Shown: positions 19,825 through 28,965, counted from the first letter of the stretch. The stretch is DNA of 30,285 bases from Paramacrobiotus richtersi (GCA_034698045.1 JAQGAU010000355.1:1-30285); one strand, 5' to 3'. Program-made: numbers and translations. The notes: generated by a model from the letters alone, not told the origin.

Positions 19825-20175
19825 GGGGACATGTGTCCGGCTTCAGTGGCACTCTGGGGAAATGTGTCCGGCTTCAGTTGCACTTTGGGGAAATGTGTCC
19901 GGCTTCAGTGGCACTCTGGGGAAATGTGTCCGGCTTCCACGACACTCTTAGGAAAAGTGTCCGGCTGTTGGACACCATAAAACACTGCGAGGAAAAGTGT
20001 CCGCGCTGTTGGAGACCAATAGAACACTGCGGTGAAAAGTGTCCGGGCTGTTGGACACCAACAGCATACGTCAGGGAAAAGTGTCCGGGCTGTCGGATAC
20101 CAATAGAACACTGCAGGGAAAAGTGCCCGTGTTGTCGGACACCAATAGAACACTGCGGGGAAAAGTGTCCGGGTG
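19825..20175 (-). repeat. Right word array of FB2, spacings 31 then 40 then 42
   Basis: The reversed word (GGGGAAATGTGTCCGG / GGGGAAAAGTGTCCGG) starts at 19828, 19859, 19890, 19921 and 19952 (31 bp), then 19992 (40 bp), 20034, 20076, 20118 and 20160 (42 bp). The order mirrors the left half, but unit numbers differ, so units have been gained or lost independently. Confidence 0.9.
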
Positions 20176-20581
20176 AGACTGGGTACCAGAAACCTGTTTC
20201 GGCAGTAAAAATTGTGGGTAGGCAAAATTTACGGCGGACGTTTTTTCGGCCCTCCGGACGGTTTTAGCGGTTGCGGGGGAAAAGTGTCCGGCGGACAGGT
20301 TTTCCGTCCGGACGGTTTTAGCGGTTACAGGCGAGAAACAGTCACGATCAACTGTTATACAGTCTAACAGTGCGTTGAGGACAATTGACGAAAGCCGCAG
20401 GCTAATAAATTTGTGAAATTTCAGGCCTTTGAATGGTTTGGGCATCGACACCCTCGCATTCTGCCACCAAACTGATGGGAGCGGAGAGAAGACGTAATTT
20501 TTCGAGAGAAAAGATGATCGCCACTAACAAAACACATTTGGATCTTTATCAGCTGGATGGAACCAGTTTAGTTTTAACTAA

Positions 20582-20755
20582 CCCGACCGGAAATTGCTCG
20601 GTGGATCTCAAACCCTCAACCTATACGATAGTGGAGCGACGACATACGAATTGCTCTGTGATGTCTTGGTGTTTGATCTAAATTCGGGTAAGTTGTTGTG
20701 TAAGCGTATCAATCGGATATCAGGTAAACGCATGCTGCGACATGCGCAATTCTGA
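20582..20755 (+). pseudogene. Short frame with a DSGATT aspartic-protease-like motif
   Basis: A 57-codon plus frame without ATG containing LNLYDSGATTYELLCDVLVF (motif at 20627-20644). D-S/T-G-A is the active-site signature of retroelement proteases, and the position downstream of gag and the Lys-rich frame would suit it. However, the flanking residues do not otherwise match, and an overlapping ATG frame (20433-20681) competes. Treat it as a weak lead. Confidence 0.25.
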
Positions 20756-22238
20756 TGAGAGGAAACTTGTAAATTTTGTAACCGATTCATTAACGCGATC
20801 CTTGGATAACTTGATGCCGCAATAATTCAGGCGTGAGTTATCGTAGCATTTGGTTGTTCCTGTAACCTTTTTTGACGCATTGATTTTATGAAGTCACCTT
20901 TTGACACTGTGGTGCGTGATCGTGTTCAATACGTAAGATATCTTGCCAGAGCTGCGGTTCCCCTTTCAGTTTGCAGTATCATGAAGAAAGTAAACAATAT
21001 TCACCACAACTACAATAGTTTGTTGCTAGACAATGATTCTTGTTCATCGGAATTAACCAACACATACCGAACGAACGTTACTCGCTTACTAACTGTTTTG
21101 ATAACGCATATTATTAACCAGAACATGTTGCGTTGTAAATTCATCATTAATTGTTAATACATTGTTGATAAGTGTAGTACTAATAACTTAATAATAATGA
21201 GTTAATTATGAAACATAAAAAATACTTAGAAAAGTTTTTTTACAATCTAAAAGTGGGTATGTTATGGTGTGTACAGCCCCGTGATCTTATAAAACCAAAC
21301 TTGTTGATGCAATATGGGTAATTTACGTGCTAAAAGATTTCATAAATGTGGTGCCTTTAGAATAGAACAGCTAAATACAAAGCTGAAACAAACATTCCTC
21401 CGGACATTGACAACACACTTCTGGATGTTTTATCTGAAATTTAATCGCATTGTGCTTTCGTACGTGCTGATAATATGTATACATTAGTTTCACCAGAAAC
21501 ATGCTGGAGCTTTACATAAAATCGGCAAAAACATCGTGCGCCCACGTTGGACAGGTTTTGCGTGACACGGAAACGGTACATCAGTGTTACCTTACCGGTC
21601 CTTCCTTCGCTTCGGTCATTCAGTGCCCGCCAACTGCGGGCGCACTTACTCACTGCGCATTTGTTCGGCCCAATTGCCGCTGAGCACAGTTTTTGACCGG
21701 CCGGCCACAAGCCTCCCAGTGGGTGTCTTATAACAGCAGCGCCCCCAGATTCTTCGGGGTATGTTGTGTTCGTTGGAGATTACACACCTGGAGCATCCAA
21801 CGATAAATATGCGAAATAAAACCACCGTTTCGAATGTCGCAGAGTTCCACGAATTCGAAAGGGGAATTCTGGTAGTATTCTGGCGAACCAAACAGCCAAA
21901 ACGTAGCAACAGGGGGTGCATTCTTAAATGCATTAAATTGAATATGGGCACTAAAAATTATTAAATGTGTGCACTAGCAAATTCTACTTTACAGATGCAC
22001 CGAGACGCTTTTCTGACTGTCTTATTTTGGCCTCAATTTGAAGTTTTCATAAATACAGTCTGTACTGTAGCAGCGCATTAAACCTTACCTGCGAGGCGTG
22101 AATCTTCAGCAGGACACAGGATCAATGCGCGGCACAATCTCAGCGATAATCCGTTACTGCAAAGAACCAAATCAACATGGATAAATATCGACCGAATGAT
22201 GAAATTGTAACCCAAGATCCACGATCTATCCCACTTTA
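20756..22238. other. No supported gene
   Basis: AT-rich to 21440, then mixed. Short frames occur on both strands (20888-21157 plus; 21441-21710 minus; 21646-21951 minus), none with a motif. A plus frame near 21391-21525 reads protein-like (NIPPDIDNTLLDVLSEI) with one stop, perhaps a relic. Confidence 0.35.
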
Positions 22239-22547
22239 ATGACAACCAACAGCAGACAGCTCAAAATATTCCGCACTGACTTTCTGCAAAATTCTTACCG
22301 TGACGTGTCCGCAATGCAGTCAGTCTACCACTCGATCGAAAAATCCGTGAGCGAAACAATGGCTGGATACAGTTCGATAGACCGCAGGCAAGTTAGTCTG
22401 CCACTCTGTCATAGACACGGAACAACCCCTGTCTTGCTAGCTTTTGTGGAGAACATTCGCACCACAAATCGGACGTATCCGGGTTTGAATGCAATCCAGT
22501 TACAGTATTTCTTTGGCCATAACCTCAACATTTGTGACTGTGCGTGA
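22239..22547 (+). CDS. Unrecognised ORF, 102 aa
   Basis: ATG-initiated plus frame with a balanced sequence including YHSIEKSVSETMAGYSSIDR and few rare residues. No domain, no signal peptide, no membrane segment. The neighbouring 22550-23050 region holds nothing recognisable. At 102 codons it could be chance or a relic exon. Confidence 0.25.
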   Translation: MTTNSRQLKIFRTDFLQNSYRDVSAMQSVYHSIEKSVSETMAGYSSIDRRQVSLPLCHRHGTTPVLLAFVENIRTTNRTYPGLNAIQLQYFFGHNLNICDCA

Positions 22548-23440
22548 CTCATGCCCTATTTGTGGTTGTTTCCATACTGCATGCATAATCCGCTGATTAT
22601 GAATCGGAATTTTGCAGAGTTGCGCATACCCTTTTGAACACAAGAAGTCTGTCTGTTCCTCTTTGTTGCTATCGTCGAATTTGCACTGCTTTCTTCTGTC
22701 TTTTAATTGAGAACACCCAATTTCTTAAAACTGACTCGTTTTAGCACATCCATATTGATTTATTGGGCAAAAGCCTCCGACACAAAAAACAAGTGCACAG
22801 GCACATACGGAGACACTACAGGGTAAAAAGTCAAATATCGAAAAAACAAGCATCCATATTAACTGTATTAGTCACACAATCGATAGAATGCTAGTTAAGA
22901 GTGCCACAAAGCGGTGATTCTTGATGGTATTTTTATTAATTCCACCTATAACGAAAAACACATCGCCGTTGCATGGAATCACCGCGCTCTTGCATCGGTA
23001 TCATAGGTAATTCGTATTTGGACTGTGTGTCTAGTTCGCCGCATTTCCGCCACTAACAACGAGTGAAAGATCTCTGCCACATTTTCGGCCGCGGCCTTGC
23101 TGATTTTTTGGTCGGGTCTTGTTTTGCTGTCTTCGAATTCAGTTGGAAGTCCGTACAAATTGAAGAAAACATACGATTGTACTGCACAATGGTTACCTTA
23201 CAAAATTGTGCAACTGGACGCTCACCAAATCTGGACAGAAATAACAAACACAACGCAAAGCCGAACATGGCAAACCCCTTCCACAGGATAACCAGATGTT
23301 TGCACGGAAGACTGCCATGGCGAAGGCGAGCGAGGGGTGCACAAGATGGGAGGTGTTGTATTTTGACTCGACGGCGGGTTCCGGGCTGACGGCACCATAT
23401 ATATAAAAATTCAGCGCTGATCGTACCAACTGTGTACGGT
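22548..23440. other. No supported gene
   Basis: Opposing long frames at 23053-23481 (minus, 142 codons) and 23063-23389 (plus, 108 codons) overlap almost completely. Neither has a motif and I cannot choose between them. Confidence 0.35.
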
Positions 23441-23442
23441 AT

Positions 23443-23625
23443 TTGCCGGCACCGCCGAGATGCCGGAACCACCCAACGCAATCAATCTGTTTTAAGGCTA
23501 CTCTGGGATATTTTGGGTGGTGGATTACAAACTCTGCAGAGCTGATTCAGACGCTTCCTCCAGAAAAATTGATTCCAGCTGAACACTGGCAACTTGCTAT
23601 ACAAAATAACATGTTCTTCAAGTAA
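23443..23625 (+). CDS. Small coding-like frame, possible last exon
   Basis: A 60-codon plus frame ending TAA. Its second half (WWITNSAELIQTLPPEKLIP) is convincingly protein-like. It is followed by AT-rich DNA up to about 23800 of the kind found in 3' untranslated regions. The nominal start is TTG, so it would need an upstream exon. No family recognised. Confidence 0.22.
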   Translation: MPAPPRCRNHPTQSICFKATLGYFGWWITNSAELIQTLPPEKLIPAEHWQLAIQNNMFFK

Positions 23626-23895
23626 CCATCAAGCAGTAGTTATCATCAGTCATGCGGTTTGAGTATCCTGTATCTGTGTATCATATGCACCATATTGTAT
23701 ACAGTCACCGTTAGTTGTAAATTCTATGGTATTTTTTATTTAATATGTTTGTATGGTGAAAATAGAAATAGTAACAAAATCAAATGCAAGGTCGTTTGAC
23801 GTTTACTGGTATTTACGCGTTCAATTTGTTGCAGACCTCCGAGTTCAGGGAAGCTTTGTGAGACTGCCTGTGTAACCCGCCGGTGAACCATCGGA

Positions 23896-24186
23896 TCAGA
23901 GTTTCACCTTGGCTTTCTGTCCGGTAGTTGAGCTGCAAGTATTACTCAAAGGGAGTTCACATCCACCCGGCGCCGGCGGTGCCGATGGTGGTAGCGTACA
24001 TGCGGTGCTGGGCTGTGCATTTCCGACAGTCGGACTGCACTTGCCGCCTGAACAGCACCGAAACCATTCTGCGCCGTCCACGGTGTTGCACCTGAACGTG
24101 CCTCCTGTTGCAGTGTAAGCCAGACTGTCCCAGAGAAGGTCACCTGCTCGGCGGTGCAACTGCACCGCCTGTGCACGCAATGACAT
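23896..24186 (-). CDS. Cys/Pro-rich ORF, uncertain strand
   Basis: Minus frame of 96 codons rich in Cys, Pro, Gly and Thr (GGTFRCNTVDGAEWFRCCSG). Overlapping frames on both strands (23909-24118 plus, 23946-24224 minus) are also open because this patch is GC-rich and stop-poor. No signal peptide is evident at its start. Low support. Confidence 0.15.
   Translation of the reverse strand: MSLRAQAVQLHRRAGDLLWDSLAYTATGGTFRCNTVDGAEWFRCCSGGKCSPTVGNAQPSTACTLPPSAPPAPGGCELPLSNTCSSTTGQKAKVKL
24150..24169. repeat. Palindrome GGCGGTGCA-AC-TGCACCGCC
   Basis: Nine-base perfect inverted arms separated by two bases, in GC-rich DNA. It could be a protein-binding site or a hairpin. Confidence 0.8.
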
Positions 24187-24578
24187 CCATCGGGTGCGAT
24201 GTACCAGGGGTAAAGGACCGGCACTGGTTGACCAAGGCGGTCAATGTTGAGGGTCTGTCAACCTAACCGGCCTTGCAGCCGGCCGCGACGGGTCCGCCCA
24301 GGTTGCGCGGGATGTACGGGAACTGCACTACCCGTGACTATTTTCTAATGCTATGCATTCTCATACACGGCGCAGTCTGTTGTCTGCTGCTGAATATGAA
24401 CTGCCTGAAACCATGGCTGCTGGAGAACACTGCGGTAACATCGTACAGTAACAATATTATTGTCCACCGTATTGCGCATACCGGTGCTGGGCGATAGTGC
24501 CACAGAAGGTTCTGTAGCTGATTGGTGTGCCGACTCGTTGATGACTCGTTGGCAGCCAGCAGGCGGCAAGTCATCGGG

Positions 24579-24647
24579 CGGATGTAGTACCACGATAGAC
24601 TACAAGTACTGAAAGTAATCTATCGTGGTAGTACTTGTGGCCATCCG
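24579..24647. repeat. Hairpin with 12-bp perfect stem and outer stem
   Basis: TACCACGATAGA (24588-24599) pairs perfectly with TCTATCGTGGTA (24619-24630). Outside it, CGGATG (24579-24584) pairs with CATCCG (24642-24647). The loop carries CAAGTACTG. This could be a transcribed hairpin RNA or a very small inverted-repeat element; no target duplication was found. Confidence 0.7.
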
Positions 24648-24808
24648 TAGTGGGAATGCAGCTACTATTATCGACTACGGCTTCCGCTCTTTCGCATTCA
24701 GACTGTTGCCGTCATCGTGGTCTCCGGTGGCAGCAGCGGTGCTGCACTTTGAGAAACTCGTCTTTAAAGAGCGGTGGTGTTTACTGAGTGGGGCCCACCA
24801 GGTCCCAC

Positions 24809-25147
24809 TTAGGCCGATTCACCTCCGACCGAGGGTTTGAAATTTTCTTCCCGCGGTCCACTAACGTGGCAGAACTTCCGGGCATCGAGTTCATTCGGGC
24901 CCTGGAATGGTTTTCTGGGCTTGGATAGCCGTCCCAAGGTCAAGTGACACAGTACTTCCTGTGGCCCGGCTGCTTGCTCCGTTCGTACTTGTTCGTTTGG
25001 CGGCTCTAGCTGCTGTTCCATCGGCATGATTGTTGTCAGCGGAACAAGCGGATGGGTCGTAAGCAAGTCATCAACACGTTGCGGTATCGGACAGTGCTGT
25101 ACGGTTGTGGCTTCTCCAAGAAGTGATGAATGGCGCAGTAATTGAGA
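24809..25147 (-). CDS. Pro/Glu-rich open frame, 112 codons, minus strand
   Basis: A minus frame open for 112 codons from a TAG to the stop at 24809; the ATG-bounded part is 85 aa (start 25066). It includes MPMEQQLEPPNEQVRTEQAA and later RLSKPRKPFQGPNELDARKF. The Pro/Gln/Glu-rich composition resembles a linker region of a polyprotein or a regulatory protein, but no family is recognised. An opposing minus frame at 25071-25340 overlaps its 5' part in another phase. Confidence 0.3.
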   Translation of the reverse strand, partial: SQLLRHSSLLGEATTVQHCPIPQRVDDLLTTHPLVPLTTIMPMEQQLEPPNEQVRTEQAAGPQEVLCHLTLGRLSKPRKPFQGPNELDARKFCHVSGPREENFKPSVGGESA

Positions 25148-25615
25148 CTAACCTTTTAAAACTCGCCAATCGGAATCTTTGGTGTACCCCGTTTTGTGTT
25201 ATAAGTACTTGCCAGATTGCTGCATTGCAAAGACATTCTTTGTTTTTAGATGCTGCTGGTACACCCGTTATGGGAAGCAGCTCTCCAAGTGAACGCACTT
25301 TCCGATCCCTTCTGTCTTGACTGTGCACTGAGCTTGTCATGTCGGATTACTGATGCTCAAGCGATTATCTGAGAAAGTGTAATCGAGAAAACTTCGGCGG
25401 ACAGACACAGTCACACATGTTAATTTTCTATAGTTGTATGGTTTTGCATTTTTCTTGCATATTAGACATATCGAATATTGTTTTGGTAGAACTGGCGTTG
25501 TTCAGCTATTGGCACCTGTATTTCAGCAACGTCCTGTGCTTCTGTTTATTTCCATCTTGATGGTGTATCATCTCGTCCAGTGACATTCAATGACTGTAGT
25601 AGAAGTGAAATAGCA

Positions 25616-25789
25616 TTAAGCGCAACGCACAAAGGTGCACGGGTATAGTTCGCATACGTTTTCGCGATCCGCAAGTGCCATTTTTATAAAACCGGCGTTC
25701 TGCATCATCCCGTCAATGAATACCACAGTGCGAAATTCGTCGAAAACACCGAATTTGTCTATCGACATAATGGTGCACTGGAAAGACAT
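25616..25789 (-). CDS. Small coding-like ORF, 57 aa, minus strand
   Basis: Minus ATG frame starting MSFQCTIMSIDKFGVFDEF and continuing through FIDGMMQNAGFIKMALAD to a TAA at 25616. The composition is that of a folded protein. The plus frame at 25635-25844 is read from a GTG and is less convincing. No family recognised. Confidence 0.27.
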   Translation of the reverse strand: MSFQCTIMSIDKFGVFDEFRTVVFIDGMMQNAGFIKMALADRENVCELYPCTFVRCA

Positions 25790-25942
25790 TCTTGATGGTG
25801 AGAATAAAACACCTCAAGGTTTCTGTCAATACCACGAAATGTAGTGGAAGTGTTCTGTAGCGTGCCACAGTCGATGTCGTGTCAAGTGCAATATCCCCCA
25901 TCTTAAAATATACTAAATTCTGTTGTTTTTTTCATTTTCTTC

Positions 25943-26254
25943 ATGGCTGACCATAGGTACTGCGTATGCAACGGGTTCGTCTGCGTTCGCAGGAGTAAAA
26001 TAAAAAAACCCGGCACCGGTAAGTATTCACGGTATGTACTGTATGTGTGCGGTTGTTATAATAACAAAGCGCGGCCGGCGGCCCGGCAGTCCAGACCTAC
26101 TGCATTATTGTCGGTAGATAAAGAATTGCTGTACCCAATGACAGTAGCATTTTTAACCTGGAACAAGATCACGTATGTAAGCGCATTACTGTACACACGT
26201 ATGACATCTGCTTGCGTTACACATTTTGCGAAGGCGAGCTTCTATTTTAATTAG
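25943..26254 (+). CDS. Weak ORF or first exon
   Basis: An ATG frame of 103 codons in a fair start context (TTCATGG). After MADHRYCVCNGFVCVRRSKI there is a strong donor-like CCGGTAAGT at 26017-26024, so only the first 25 residues may be coding. Three Cys in the first 13 residues are the only notable feature. Confidence 0.2.
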   Translation: MADHRYCVCNGFVCVRRSKIKKPGTGKYSRYVLYVCGCYNNKARPAARQSRPTALLSVDKELLYPMTVAFLTWNKITYVSALLYTRMTSACVTHFAKASFYFN

Positions 26255-26590
26255 TTGGTCAAGATTTACATATTGATCTTTCACATAGAAACTCCACCGA
26301 AGCACGCCGAAAAAAAGGCTGCAGTATGTGCCGTGCTATAGTTATGATAGACGCGCACAGCAACGATTTTGTAATCTTTGAAATGGCGAAGACGTTTAGT
26401 GAACCACATCCTTAAAGCCTTGAAAATGAACAATATTGTAGCGTACTGGCTGTTGTCATGTAAAGGTCATGAGATGGAGGAAAAACTGGAGATCAGTAAT
26501 TTTCCTTCGCTGCAGCATTCATTTAGTTGACTAGAGAGCTGGTACCATTAAGTTGCATTATTTCTGTACTGTGTTGTCATTACGAATTTA
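26255..26590. other. No supported gene
   Basis: Nothing recognisable on either strand. Confidence 0.4.
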
Positions 26591-26762
26591 ATGAAGACAC
26601 AACAATCAGCAGAGAACAAGCCGGATAATAAATTCTTGAATGGCGGTTACGATGCCAGTTTTCATGAATTCATGTGTATTGCCGCACACTGTGCACCGCC
26701 CACATTCATATGGCTGAATTCTTTCAATCACACATTGTATTTGCGGACCGTCCCAAACGGCA

Positions 26763-28041
26763 GGCCTACACAATTGGGCGGAATGGGAATACGGAATCGG
26801 AATGCATTTCTCGGAACGGAATACAAATTCACGGAATCGTTGCCGGAACCAAATGTTGGAATCGGAATGCAGTTAATAGGAACGGAATACGATCTGACGG
26901 AATAGGAATCAGAATGGTCGTAGTATGGACCGTTATAAACCAACATTGTATGTCCGCCACCAACATATCATTTTAAACTTATAATCACAGCCGCAATACT
27001 GCACACCATGAGGAACGGGAAAGAAGTGTTTGCACATTGCATGGTAAAGGTGTTTTCCGCGCTTGGTTTTTAGTGTTATAAGACAGAAGGCAAATAATCG
27101 TAAATAATCATAAATAACATAATAAATAACATTAGTTAAAAAACGACTTGTCCAGAAGTACATAGACGAATAAATGACACAAATAGCTATGCGCGCGTAG
27201 TAAGTGGCGCATGATGAATCCATGACTCTTGCTAATAGCTCATGAGACTAAGTTCTCTGCACCTGACGGTGATTTGTTAATCGAAAACTGTATGTCTAGA
27301 CGTCATCATTGCGCAGACAACTGTGTTAATAATATTTTTCGATAATTTATAAAAAAATACCTAATAGTTAAAACTAAACCGGATTTACCCAGAACGCTCA
27401 CCAAAAAACCACGGTAAAGTTCAAGAGTCAAAACGCAGTCGATAGAAGCGGTCAATGAGCAAAAAATGATTATTTATTGTGTATATCGTATTAGAAATAA
27501 TTATGATTATTTATATGCTTATTTATATTATTTATGATTATTTACCTTCTGTTTTAGAACCCTAAAATCTAAGCGCGAGTAACACTTCACCCTGCAAGCA
27601 CTTGTTACCCGTTCCTTACGGATTGTAGTATTGCGGCAGTGACAACAAGTTTAAAAATGATACATTTTAGCAGTTTAGGCTAAGGCGAAAACAGACACTA
27701 CCGCACAACGTCATTATTGATGTAGTGAATAAACCTAAACTAAACGCGTCAAATGGGCAGTAGCCCATTACAACACAAAAGATGGGTTCGCCTTCACTTG
27801 TAAGCAACGATGAAAGCGCAGCCGCAATAAAAATGTTTCCACAGTGTACATACAATGTTGGTTTATAACGAATAGTCCATACTACGACCATTCCTATTCC
27901 TATTCCGTCAGAAAGTATTCCGTTCCTATTAAATGCATTCCGATTCCAACATTTCGTTCCGGCAACGATTCGTGAATTTGTATTCCGTTCCGAGAAATAC
28001 ATTCCGATTCCGTATTCCCATTCCGCCCAATTGTGTAGGCC
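26763..28041. mobile_element. Foldback element FB3, 9-bp target duplication, MULE-like
   Basis: A 1279-bp element with arms of several hundred bases. The outermost sequence of both arms is GGCCTACACAATTGGGCGGA, flanked by a perfect 9-bp duplication CAAACGGCA (26754-26762 and 28042-28050). The first about 200 bp of each arm (26763-26955; 27847-28041 reversed) are about 90% alike by eye and carry about ten GGAAT words. A second homologous block (26970-27135 against about 27500-27659 reversed) includes CCGCAATACT and AAATAATCATAAATAA. The centre (about 27140-27500) is unique. Long inverted arms with 9-bp duplications are typical of Mutator-like elements. No transposase is present. Confidence 0.88.
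27660..27846. other. 187-bp extra segment in the right arm of FB3
   Basis: At this point the left arm has only about 15 bp (26956-26970), while both sides of the segment match the left arm. On the minus strand the extra segment continues the open frame of the arm (27667-28146, 159 codons) and reads protein-like, for example GEPIFCVVMGYCPFDAFSLG. It may be captured host DNA, as in Pack-MULEs, or a segment deleted from the left arm. Confidence 0.5.
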
Positions 28042-28191
28042 CAAACGGCAGCAGGAAATACGACACGTCGTCCACCAAGTTCGACACACTTCGCAACTCA
28101 TTGTAAAACTCAAGAAATGGTACCCTGTAATAGGATACCAGTGCAATGTCTATTGATTCGCCATCGGGTTTGTTGCGTATGACCCTTGCTC

Positions 28192-28382
28192 GAAACCTGA
28201 AGCAGCCACATGCTAACATCGCTCATAATCCATTGTCATGGTGTCGATGGTTGCTTCAGTTTCCGCTTCCGGTGATGAGAGACAAGCTAACTGCGGATAG
28301 TACGGGACACGCCAGGCTGCCAGCGATCTCGGCTTTTCCATTACAAAAGCAGTAAAGAACAGCGATTGTGTCGATGGTTGCT
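28192..28382. repeat. Small inverted and direct repeats
   Basis: GAAACCTGAAGCAGCCA (28192-28208) is inverted at 28248-28264 with three mismatches. GTGTCGATGGTTGCT is directly repeated at 28241 and 28368, each followed by GTTTCC within a few bases. Significance unknown. Confidence 0.6.
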
Positions 28383-28962
28383 GGGTTTCCCTGCGAACTG
28401 ATATCATTGGGGACGTACAAGAAGAATGGATAAACTGGTGTATGATGGACCAACTTTAGTGCCTGTCGGGATCGGCAGGGTACATTTGGGATGCTCGCTG
28501 TTATTCCACGGTGAAAACGTTGTATGTGCTAGAATCAGCAAAAAAAGTCTGGACCTGGGCGAATAGCCGTGTAAGACAGTAAAAACGAACCGTGATGCCT
28601 GTCTGAAACATCACCACCATTTTTTACCGATGAGAGGAACCACGGAATTCTGGCGATTGAACAAGAGAGCTTTTCAAATTATTCGGTCGTCAAATTACTG
28701 AAACAACGGCGAATTACGAGCTTGTACATTCCTGTAAGAACGTGTTTTTCTGTTGCGCTTGGTAAGGGCATTGCGGATGTGTACTAGCTAGTCACACTGC
28801 CTTGAATGCGGCGCCAAGTGATAAGAGCGGTACAACTACTGGTTGTCGCGATTTTAATTTTCGACATGATTGCAGTACAAGTTTTTAGCGCCGGCATTAA
28901 CTTTGTTGCAGTTTTCTATGTGTGATTATCTTGTCTGTGCAGTCTGCTGCTTGTAAATCTGT
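28383..28962. other. No supported gene
   Basis: No open frame of note and no motif on either strand. The stretch before 28962 is T-rich and ends CTGTTTCAG at 28957-28965. Confidence 0.4.
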
Positions 28963-28965
28963 TTC

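Larger units (their letters stand above)
19319..20329. mobile_element. Foldback element FB2, TGTAACCG family, 6-bp target duplication
   Basis: A 1011-bp, almost fully palindromic element. The left end is TGTAACCGTTAAAACCGTCC and the right end, reversed, is TGTAACCGCTAAAACCGTCC. A perfect 6-bp duplication GGCGAG flanks it (19313-19318 and 20330-20335). The outer about 160 bp of each arm match closely and contain a second copy of GTAACCGCTAAAACCGTCCG. The inner part is a tandem array of CCGGACAC(A/T)TTTCCCC, reversed in the right half, with the centre near 19824. The end sequence and duplication length match FB1. No transposase is encoded; the 324-codon frame across it (19293-20267) is a by-product of repeats lacking stops. 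Confidence 0.9.
19262..20416 (+). pseudogene. 45-codon ORF split by insertion of FB2
   Basis: The frame from ATG 19262 (MSEVMHFKPEFETHSKSGE) runs 19 codons to the last base of the left target duplication at 19318. Skipping FB2 and one duplication copy, it continues without a break from 20336 for 26 more codons to TGA at 20414-20416. The preceding Lys/Glu-rich frame overlaps its start in another phase, so the two were probably one protein before a small indel. Function unknown. Confidence 0.55.
26728..28219 (-). pseudogene. 67-codon minus ORF split by insertion of FB3
   Basis: The minus ATG at 28219 (MLACGCFRFRARVIRNKPDG) runs to 28051, one base short of the target duplication. Removing FB3 and one duplication copy, the frame continues through 26753 to a TGA at 26728-26730, a total of 204 bases. 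A plus-strand frame from ATG 26591 also reads through the restored site to 28106 (75 aa), so the disrupted gene's strand is not certain; the minus frame looks more protein-like. Function unknown. Confidence 0.4.

Noticed and set aside
19293-20267. 324-codon open frame across FB2
   Set aside because: It is built from tandem repeats with periods of 31 and 42 bp that contain no stop codons in any phase; other frames across the element are open too. It crosses the element boundary and has no ATG-based gene logic.
22990-23481. Opposing 142- and 108-codon frames
   Set aside because: Complete overlap on opposite strands, no motif in either; no basis to choose.
23869-23881. TGTAACCCGCCGG as a further foldback end
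   Set aside because: No inverted partner or matching 6-bp flank was found downstream.
27667-28146. 159-codon minus frame as an intact gene
   Set aside because: It runs from host flank through the FB3 end and arm, so it is a composite of unrelated sequence; only the 187-bp extra segment is worth following.
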